From: Ligula intestinalis
Lineage: Eukaryota; Platyhelminthes; Cestoda; Diphyllobothriidea; Diphyllobothriidae
Assembly: GCA_036362985.1 (NCBI GenBank)
Contig: JAYGXS010000008.1
Coordinates: 19,691,281-19,755,280, forward strand
Reading direction: 5' to 3'
DNA: 64,000 bases
Shown here: positions 56,583 to 64,000 of the stretch, piece by piece
How the letters are laid out: every line of letters starts with the position of its first letter
How positions within the stretch are numbered: position 1 is the first letter of the stretch
Position numbers and translations under genes: made by a program
The notes under the pieces: model-generated
Database searches by the model: none
Seen by the model: only the letters and a program-made list of their open reading frames with translations
Told to the model about the DNA's origin: nothing

Positions 56583-56974
56583 CAATAGAGAAGAATATAC
56601 GAGTTCCAGGCAGCAGTTCCGAAGAAGAAGATGCGATCACTGGAACAAGGACTTTATTTTCCTGACTTTTCGGATTCCGTCGGGAATCCTTAGTCNNNNN
56701 NNNNNNNNNNNNNNNNNNNNNNNNNNNNNNNNNNNNNNNNNNNNNNNNNNNNNNNNNNNNNNNNNNNNNNNNNNNNNNNNNNNNNNNNNNNNNNNGGACT
56801 TTATTTTCCTGACTTTTCGGATTCCGTCGGGAATCCTTAGTCGTAGGTTATTGTAAACATGTCTGCGCATGCCCCAGACCTGTTTACGATTACCTATGAC
56901 TAAGGATTCCCGACGGAATCCGAAAAGTCAGGAAAATAAAGTCCTTGTTCCAGTGATCGCATCTTCTTCTGCGG
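56583..56974. mobile_element. Palindromic PLE-end element inserted in the plus arm, with 13-bp target duplication
   Basis: The 13-bp word ATACCTCAATTTC flanks the insert at 56570-56582 and 56975-56987. Inside are a minus-strand PLE end (GAAGAAGAAGATGCGATCAC at about 56619) and a plus-strand PLE end (GTGATCGCATCTTCTTCTGC at about 56952). They are joined by CCTTAGTC..TGTAAACA and TGTTTACG..GACTAAGG arms around a short centre. The element has no coding region. The interrupted RT sequence continues after it as in the uninterrupted minus arm, which confirms the insertion. Confidence 0.85.
56696..56795. other. Assembly gap of exactly 100 N
   Basis: The 47 bases before the gap (56649-56695) are identical to the 47 bases after it (56796-56842). 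This suggests overlapping contig ends left unmerged. If so the true insert is about 245 bp. Confidence 0.9.
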
Positions 56975-56987
56975 ATACCTCAATTTC

Positions 56988-58263
56988 TTGTTCATATCTA
57001 ATGGTTATCCGCGATCCTTTATACGTGAGTGCCGCCGAATGCCCATTCGAAATCGACCAAACGACGAAAACCAAAGTTCTGGCTAGCGATCCCCTACTTG
57101 AAAAATGTACTAGAGGCACCAGCTCGACTCCTGAACCCTTTTGAAATTGGGGTGGCCATCAAACCCGATTCAATCATCCGACAGCAGATAATGAGACCCA
57201 AGGACCCACCTCGGGCAACGAAAAAACTAGCCGTGGTCTACAGCATACCGTGCGAAAATTGCAGCGCAAGGTATTTTGGTGAAACGGGTAAACGCATTTG
57301 CACAAGACTACATGAACACCAACTTGCAGTCGATCGCGAGGATAAACTTCCACTGGTATACGGCCACATGGACCGCGAGAAGCAAAAGTTCGCTTTCGAA
57401 AGCGCCCAAGTAATCGACCGATTCAATGACAAGATGGTCAGATTGGTGCTTGAAATTTTGGCATCCATGGGCACAATCAACAGAAATATTGATTTGAATC
57501 CAGCCCATCAGGCCCTCCAGACAAGACTCCAATCAGCCCCGACGAGGCCGCCGGCACTAGCGAGTGACTTGCAACTTTGTCTTCAGTTGTCACTGCCGCG
57601 GCAGGGGAGGAGAACTTATCGCGACTCAAACGGCCGGCCTGAGTCAGCAACCCACTGACAAGCCCAAGCATGTGAGCCGTGTCCGCCCTGTGAATGCCAA
57701 CCGGATCCAGCCCCCCCGAGTGTGGGAGGAGATCCGATAGTAGCCAGCTAAGTTCACACGATACGCACACAGGCCTGATGGCGGCAACAACAGATAGGCA
57801 GGCTACGGGGGGTGCACGAGGGCGTGCACAGAGGGTCGTTCGCCGCATGCATGACCGAGATGACTCATCTACCCACCGACAGACACCTCACCCGGAAAGA
57901 GGGCTGATCCGCGCATCCGGTTCAGAGGGGAGGATGGACAGTGATCACACTACCGGTGCCGCTAAATTAAATGCATTAACGACACACAGACAGGCAACGG
58001 ATGACACACACGAGCGCCAGCCACCCACAAGGGAGGTGCCGCAGCCAATCCACGGAGAGCACGAAGTTCAGAGCTCGTGTGTCAGCCATCGCTACAACAC
58101 CAGATGATCGGCGTGGCATTCCAACTCTCGGCAAGTAGGAAACACACAACTAACCACTCTGATGATGGAAAATGGTGTATTTTCGAAAGGTCCGCTTAAT
58201 TGCAGTGTTGTCCACGACATCGCCTTGTTTTCTTTTTCATTTTCTTAGGGGGATGATGATCGG
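56988..58263 (+). pseudogene. PLE plus arm: linker, GIY-YIG endonuclease, 3' UTR
   Basis: After the insertion the coding resumes, and the frame 57029-57658 encodes WLAIPYLKNVLEAPARLLNP, VVYSIPCENCSARYFGETGK and RICTRLHEHQLAVDREDKLP, then FAFESAQVIDRFNDKMVRLV. The GIY-YIG core is complete (Y, Y, R, EH). The proline- and threonine-rich C-terminus ends at TGA 57656. A further 137-codon frame (57694-58107) lies in the GC-rich 3' region and is probably untranslated. The element ends near 58263. Confidence 0.9.
58159..58188 (+). ncRNA. Hammerhead ribozyme-like core, right end of the doublet
   Basis: CTGATGA, UG, a perfect hairpin GAAAAU-GGUGU-AUUUUC, then GAAA. It has the strongest hairpin of the set. 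Compared with the left end the loop and closing pairs differ yet pairing is kept. Stems I and III were not defined by eye. Confidence 0.55.
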
Positions 58264-58597
58264 GGTATATTTGTATGTTTATGAATATATTTGTTTCGCC
58301 CCTTTTTAGAGGAACAATTATGTGCAGCTTAGCCCAGGAACTCACAACTTGGTCCCGCCAGACCGTCACCGATTGACTAGAGTGATATGATGAAATATTA
58401 TATATGTATATATATTATCTGCAATTTTTTAAAGCTGTTCAAATCTTTAGGGGAATCCGCATATTTCGGTAACACATGTCAAAACGTTTTTTGAATAAAT
58501 CTCATTAATATTACGGCTGGCATGTATCTTTTTCGTGGATTGCGTTTGGGTGTAGGAAAGAATAATTATTCATGTTTATAATCTTTCATATTCCTAG
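58264..58597. other. AT-rich sequence upstream of the EF-hand exon
   Basis: It probably is intron. It contains a (TA)n-rich tract near 58398-58420 and ends in the acceptor ATATTCCTAG. Confidence 0.5.
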
Positions 58598-58741
58598 AAT
58601 TGCGGGAAATTTTCGACTGCTTCGATGCTGATGGCAACGGCAGCATCAGTAAGGAAGAATTTACCAAAATCATCAGTCTGGTCAGTCAGAAGTATTCGCC
58701 AGTACAGATGAAGCTCATTATGAGCAAAGTTGACATCAACG
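58598..58741 (+). CDS. Internal exon of an EF-hand calcium-binding protein
   Basis: The exon is bounded by TTTCATATTCCTAG and the donor G|GTACGT. It is 144 bp and symmetric: two bases complete the first codon and one starts the last, so both introns are phase 1. It encodes LREIFDCFDADGNGSISKEE, a canonical EF-hand with loop D-A-D-G-N-G-S-I-S-K-E-E (positions 1, 3, 5 and 12 acidic or Asn). The exon ends in KVDIN at the start of a second loop. This fits the calmodulin/troponin C/centrin-type superfamily, but the exact gene cannot be named. Other exons are not visible, so long repeat-filled introns are likely. Confidence 0.85.
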
Positions 58742-59139
58742 GTACGTTGTTGGCCTTACTAATCACTGCAGTGCTTAACGCGCCAATTTGTACTGCCTGC
58801 CCATCGATTTTGTTTCTGTCAAACTCTGACAGAGCAATTATTTTTTTGACTTCAGTCAGATGAGTTCCTTTAGTTAGACGCAAAAATGGTCCAAATTTTA
58901 TCATTCATTCAGCAAGTAGGGCGTTTTAAACGTCTGCTCAGCTTAATGCATGACGAACAATCAGGTGGTAGCTGGACATTCGCGTAGCCTAAGAGCATTT
59001 TCGTTGCGAGGAATTTGAATTTCCGTCTACTCCGATTGTGGACAAGGTGTGTTGTTAGCAGCGATATCACCAAGGTAAACGCAGTTTACCAGGACACCCG
59101 TCCTGCCTCCTAAAATTAACGAAAAACCGCTGTTGGTCA
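58742..59139. other. Probable intron of the EF-hand gene
   Basis: It begins with the donor GTACGTTG. No further exon could be supported. Confidence 0.4.
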
Positions 59140-62100
59140 AGTCAAGTCAAGTCAAATTTATTAAAGGAAATATAGGCAAACGCCTTTGAACTCCCTCTTG
59201 GTACATAGGATTTAAGAAATGCATCGGCATAGCTGAACATTCCAAAGAAGTCGTTGACACAATTGCAGACGACTACTCGCCTGTTTCAAGTTATACACTC
59301 ACACTGAGTTCACGCGAGCCAACAGTGTAACTGAGGAAGAAGAGCAGACAGTGAAAAAAACCCTAAGGCTGGCTTATAGTTCAAAATGGAATGTCATTTG
59401 TGGTTTTCAGCAGAAAAACTGTCGCTCGTGGGGGAAGTATGTGAATGATAGTGGCATGATGCTTCTGTGAATGTTGACGGCAGCCATGGCGTCCATGACG
59501 AGTAATATCTACATCTGAAGGACCATACGAGGAGGAGACCTCGGAGTCACGAGAACGTCCCGAAGACCGGAGATGCGACCATGATACGCCTTTGCATTGC
59601 CCAGAGCAGAAGAACCCGCCACGTCGTCAGCAGTCGGTCGATACGAGAGAGGGTGTGACAGGTCCGAGTAGCCTAGGACTATAGGTGCGGTAGATGCGAC
59701 CTCAGACACGATCGGCGCAGATCGCATAGTGAGCAGAGACGTCATAGCTAGATAATGGCTGAAACTCATTTTGTTAAGTACGAATAATAATAATAATAAT
59801 ACTTACAAATTACTATCAGTATATATTTATAACATTTCTAGCATTTCAGGTTTAGATGTAGAGTGCTTCAATTTTTGGATTCGGAATACTTCAGTGATTG
59901 GATTTGGAGTGCTTGATCTCAACGATACTCCTTAAATCGGTCTAGGTTTGCCCTAAAATATCCACGAAAGGGGACGTGACAATATCCGCAGGAAGGGCAT
60001 TCCATGCCTGGATTACCCTCCTAGAGAAAAAGAATTTTCTTGGTCAAATCACACGTAATTTTAGGGGGTGTCCTCGCAGCCTAGAGATGGTGGCCCACTC
60101 AAAGAAGTCATTTGCTTGGAGGCAGCAATCCTGACCACGCAACATGCGAAATGCCTGGATTAGGTCCCCACGTAGCTGCCTGTAATCCAGAGGAAACAAG
60201 TCAAGATTTACCAATCGGGTCTCATAAGGGAGGTTCAGTTGGCCTCGTACTAATTTTGCTGCACGTCTTTGTACTCTTTCGAGGTTTTTTTGTCTCTGGC
60301 TGTCCAAGGTCTCCAGGCTTGGATGGCAATTTCCAGTTGAGGTCGCACGAACGTGCCGAATACCTTGCCAAATATAACTTTGTCAAACTTAGCAAAGACG
60401 CGCTTGATTAGATACAAGCTCGATATTGCGGATTTAGCCACTTTCAGGACGTGCAGTGATGGCTTCAGTGAAGGCGTGAACCACACCCCCAGGTCTTTCT
60501 GAGCCTCTACCTCTGGCAGCGGTGTGTGATTCAAATAATACACCCTCCGAGGCGTAGTGCTGGTTCTACCAAAGAGCATTAGGTTGCATTTGGCCACATT
60601 GAATGGCATGAGCCAAATGGTCGACCATTGCTCCAGTCTATGCAAATTTGCCTGCAGGTTTACTTCATCGTCTTGGTTGCGTATGACCTTCCAAAGTTTT
60701 ATGTCATCAGCCAACATTGCGATTTTGCAGTCTAGTCCGCTTATGCAGTCATAAATATATATAAGGAAGAGAATAGGGCCAAGAACAGATCCCTGTGGAA
60801 CCCCGCTCTCAACTGCTACCTCCGCCGACTACTGTTCGCCAATGCATACGGTCTGGGTACGACCAGTCAAGAAGTTTGCTATCCGCTGCAAAATGTTTCC
60901 CCTCACCCCTATGCAGCTGAGCTTGTATAAGAGACGTTGATGAGGCATCGTGTCAAACGCTTTCTTGAAGTCTACAAAGACTGTATGCACCGTATTCCCT
61001 TCATCGATCGCTCGGGTCCATTGTTCTAGACAATAGAGCAGATTGGTCAAGCAGGACTTTCCCCTGCGAAATCCGTGCTGCTCAGCAGAAAGAAGTTGAT
61101 GTTGCTCCAAAAAGTGCATCAGCTCGCGTTTGACTATGCGTTCCATAAGCTTGCAGGATATTGAGGTGAGGCTGACCGGTTTATAGTTATTTGCGGTCGC
61201 CCGACTCCCACTTTTGTGGATGGATGGGATCCACGCTGCCTTCCAATTGGGTGGCACTTGTCCAGTATTAAGAGAAGCTCGGATGATAAGGTACAGGGGT
61301 ACCGCCAACTCTATGGCTAGCTCTTTTAATAGCTTTGCAGGTATGTCATCTGGACCTGATGACTTCGTTTCTTTAAGCTGTAGAAGTTCTCGCAGAATGG
61401 TAGCTTCGGTGAGTGCAACCGAGTCTATGGTCTGGATCACACCCACTCTGCACTTAATAGCGGTGAACTCAGCCTCTCTTATAAAGACCGACTGGAAGAA
61501 GCGCGATTGATGTTCCACCTTTTCGTTAATCTCAGAAATTTCTACACCGTCGTCTGTATTTAGCAGAGGAATAGGGTCTCTATTTAGAGTACATTGCCTA
61601 ACGTAGCTGTAGAAAAGCTTTGGGTTCCCTACTGCATCATTTATAAGCTTACTCTCGAAGTTTTGTCGGCTAATTCGTATCAGGCTCTTAACTTTGTTTC
61701 TCTGTGCCTTATACCTATTGCACGATTCGGGGGTCCTCTATCTGCGATATATTTTGAACATCCTTCCTTTGCGGTTAACTTCCCTCTTTAGCGTCGGCGG
61801 TAGCCATCGAGGCCTATTTGTTACATTCTTTACCGTGAAAGGACAGAAATTGGTAATTAGTCCATGTAATACGGCTTTGAATGCCGACCAATCATTGAGA
61901 ACGCACCCAGTGAATAGTTTGTTCCAGTCTAGCTCGCTCACTATGGTTTTCATTTGTGTAAAGTCTCCTCTCCAGATGTTGCGTCTGGTTACCGCACTAC
62001 GATCGGGCACAGAGAAGAGTGAATATTCCCAATGTAGCGCTACGTGATCTCTTTTTCCGAGAGATGGTAAACAATATACAATGTCCACGCTATCAGGTCT

Positions 62101-62490
62101 AAGCAATTAGGTTGTTGCCCTTTGCGTAATCTGGTCGGATATAGGACTTGTTGCGTTAGGAAAGATGCCTGTACTGTGCGCAGGAGTCGTCGATCGAAAT
62201 TTACTTCTGATCCGGGTGCAGAACTCACATTCCAGTCAATATGGGGGGCGTTAAAGTCTCCCATGACCATGAAACCGGGTCTCCTAGCAATTTCTTCGAC
62301 TCCTTATATCAGACTATTGTTTGACCGTTGGTTGCTCGATGGTGGACGGTAGACTGCAATGATGTCAAGGGTCTGTGACCCCGGTGCTCTTACGGTGAAC
62401 CATATTGCCTCTATATTACCCAATTTGGTTTGTGTGAACTGACGATTAGTTGTGCACAGGATATTATATCAGAAAACCGCACAAACTTCG
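59140..62490 (-). mobile_element. 5'-truncated CR1/L2-like LINE
   Basis: Read on the minus strand it runs from the endonuclease (about 62490) to a tail AATAAATTTGACTTGACTTG at about 59163-59140, a short-repeat tail like that of the LINE at 0.96-3.55 kb. The 3' UTR of about 750 bp (59165-59930) contains an (AAT)n microsatellite (59782-59801) and an unrecognised 86-codon frame. It may lie within an intron of the EF-hand gene, in the opposite orientation. Confidence 0.9.
59930..62490 (-). pseudogene. LINE ORF2: APE endonuclease (partial), RT, C-terminal domain
   Basis: Endonuclease motifs on the minus strand are IEAIWFTVRAPG, IIAVYRPPSSN, VMGDFNAPHIDWN and a KRDHVAL site where SDH is expected. 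From 62106 to 60250 a single frame is interrupted only by TAG at 61738-61740 and TAG at 60829-60831. It carries LKETKSSGPDDIPAKLLKEL, HGFRRGKSCLTNLLY, DFKKAFDTMPHQRLLYKL, GVPQGSVLGPILFLIYI and the catalytic LADDIKLW (about 60715), so both aspartates are kept. A frameshift near 60255 precedes the C-terminal domain (LRGHPLKL, FFFSRRVIQAWNAL). It is younger than the LINE at 0.96 kb. Confidence 0.92.
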
Positions 62491-63420
62491 AGGCTTAAAT
62501 TGCTAAATCATAACGAAGAATATACTTATTAGTTCCCGCACCAGTGTATCTGCGACATGTCCGCAGAAGGACCATTTCAGTAACTGTAGGACGTTTATGG
62601 ATAGGAGATACACGTATTAAAGTGCATCTCCTTTTCCACATTCTGACACAGTCGGCTTATAACTGAACAACGTGTGTGTTTGTCAGAAATCCTGCCCTGA
62701 AAATTATAGTGATGACTTGCGAATGGAACCAGAAGGGTGTTACTCGGAGGCCGCGCTATCACTCCAGAATGCGACGATGATATCCACTTTGTCAATGCGA
62801 AGTGAACATGACGCTGCCCTCGTTCCACTGACCGCATCAAATTTCCCTGACCTGCTACCTTTATTGTGTCGTATTCACTTTGCCTTATAATTCTCATGAT
62901 AAGAATTTAAACAGGGCTCATTTCTAATCGGCTGCCTGTTCTAGGCCAGTTCTGGGCTATATTACATAAATTGCTGTGCCGAAAGAATGGGATATTCGGC
63001 GGGATAGGTTCGTTTGAACTTCAGTCATTGCACGTCGGCCCTGGCATCTGTCAAGAAGGTGGCAAGTTGATTTGGTGGTTGACTAAACAGATAGTGCAAA
63101 TCCTAGCTTCTTGTACTGTTTTGCTCTGTGATCATTGTCTTGGACCCCAATTTCGACTGCGTCAGAGTTGAAGACTTGCTTTACCTCTGCCGCATGAGCT
63201 GCAACCTTTGGGTCGAACCTTCATTCGGCCAGCTGATGGTCCATTTACGCCCATAAGCAGCCCTTATTCCGTGTGGCGCGAGAGGTGTAACCGCATCTTT
63301 TAAATCTTGCTATGTGGATATAATACTTCGCCAGATTCTGGATTTATCGCATGCTTTTTTGGCGCTCGCTCCCCCAATTAAAACTAGCGGATGGCCGCTG
63401 GCTATGAATAGCCTCTGAAG
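62491..63420. other. Gene-free stretch
   Basis: Short opposing frames at 62595-62897 and 63 kb have no recognisable motif. Decayed PLE sequence may start before 63420. Confidence 0.3.
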
Positions 63421-63424
63421 AAGT

Positions 63425-64000
63425 TTCACCCAATTAGCCACAAACGCAGTTGCGGAAGGACGCTCTATCGGCTTGTTGAGACGCACTGCAGCGAATCAGA
63501 AGATAAAGTTGCCAAGGTACAATACATTCGATGGGTGTGCAGAGAAAATGGCTAACAGTGCAACTGGTGCTTGTGCAAACGCGCTGATCAGTAAAGTCGC
63601 ACCGACCCCAAAATTTGAAAAGACGATCCCGTCTGTCGAAAACGTCTCGGAGGCTGTCGGCTGCCTTCTCTCATTACTTGGAACTGGAGTCGCACACAGG
63701 CAGGGGGCGACCATACGGCGTCAGATAATCAGATAATCCATTGTAAAGGCCAGAAACTGGCAGACATCTCAAGACTCGAATTGCCAAACACGCGACAGCG
63801 GTGCGGCGAAATGATGCCAATGCTCAAGTTGCGTCTCATTCGACGTGACCCGGCCACACATTCAAATTTGATGAGGCCCAAATTCTCGCAAGATGTGACA
63901 ATCGGGTGAGCCGAGAACTACTTGAGTCATGGTTAGCGGGCCCCCAATCCATAAACTAGTGTAATGATTTGCCCAATCCATATTTGGTGCTGAGACTCAA
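63425..64000 (+). pseudogene. PLE linker and endonuclease remnant, running off the window
   Basis: Plus-strand HPISHKRSCGRTLYRLVETH matches the linker of the 23.9-kb copy. The frame 63473-63736 adds IPSVENVSEAVGCLLSLLGT and GVAHRQGATIRRQIIR. The GIY-YIG catalytic centre is deleted: coding jumps from that point to TGRHLKTRIAKHATAVRRND, then FKFDEAQILARCDNRVSREL. The fragment is truncated by the window edge. Confidence 0.85.

Larger units (their letters stand above)
54778..58263. mobile_element. Large inverted doublet of one PLE subfamily
   Basis: The minus arm (54778 to about 56240) and the plus arm (about 56241-58263, interrupted at 56583-56974) are near-identical inverted copies. Their translated endonucleases differ at only a few residues over more than 180. 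Both outer ends carry the same sequence (GATCATCATCCCCC / GGGGGATGATGATC) and a hammerhead-like core. The arms join inside RT coding at different points: the plus arm includes the RT active site, the minus arm starts downstream of it. High similarity points to recent formation. Confidence 0.92.

Noticed and set aside
57694..58107. Additional protein encoded in the PLE 3' region
   Set aside because: The frame is open in both arms, but the arms are almost identical, so this is no evidence of selection. It has no domain and follows the endonuclease stop.

Overview
The window looks like repeat-rich, AT-rich intergenic or intronic DNA of a metazoan, most likely a flatworm and perhaps a pseudophyllidean tapeworm. 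This rests on many Penelope-like elements (PLEs) with GIY-YIG endonucleases, CR1/L2-like LINEs, a tRNA-derived SINE, degenerate CCCTAA/TTAGGG-type arrays, spliceosomal exon boundaries and one EF-hand exon. There is no bacterial gene organisation and no complete gene. The taxon is an inference.

Layout: 0.96-3.55 kb is a plus-strand LINE with dead reverse transcriptase (RT). A second copy of its 3' tail lies at 3.76 kb. A plus-strand PLE (3.82-5.31 kb) follows and runs into SINE fragments (5.3-5.9 kb). A PLE end pair lies at 7.67-8.40 kb, and a minus PLE with RT and endonuclease remnants and similar sequences at both ends at 9.28-11.84 kb. Head-to-head PLE doublets lie at 12.3-13.06, 14.1-15.9, 21.7-22.5 and 22.9-24.76 kb. 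Two related modules carrying telomere-like arrays are at 17.5 and 18.5 kb, and a tRNA-derived SINE is at 19.5 kb. Further PLE fragments occur at 25.0, 26.0-26.8, 27.2-28.3, 30.2-30.96, 38.6-39.3, 39.6-40.5 and 44.0-45.1 kb.

From 31 to 54 kb the sequence is mostly AT-rich and sparse. It holds two phase-compatible host exon candidates (33.94 and 34.54 kb), a tRNA-like sequence (35.85 kb), a 996-bp element with ~365-bp inverted arms flanked by TA (46.0 kb), a diverged ~0.75-kb duplication (47.3-48.7 kb) and a 373-bp tandem duplication (51.1 kb). From 54.8 to 58.3 kb a young PLE doublet forms a large inverted repeat and has been invaded by a second PLE-end element containing an assembly gap. An EF-hand exon lies at 58.6 kb, a minus-strand LINE with an almost open RT frame at 59.1-62.5 kb, and a plus PLE fragment runs off the right edge.

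Two patterns recur. PLE fragments repeatedly sit as head-to-head pairs joined inside the RT or endonuclease coding sequence. PLE ends repeatedly carry a hammerhead-ribozyme-like core (CTGANGA, about 19 nt able to form a hairpin in the best copies, then GAAA) with the same 30-nt spacing. Every mobile-element ORF examined has stops, frameshifts, truncation or catalytic substitutions.
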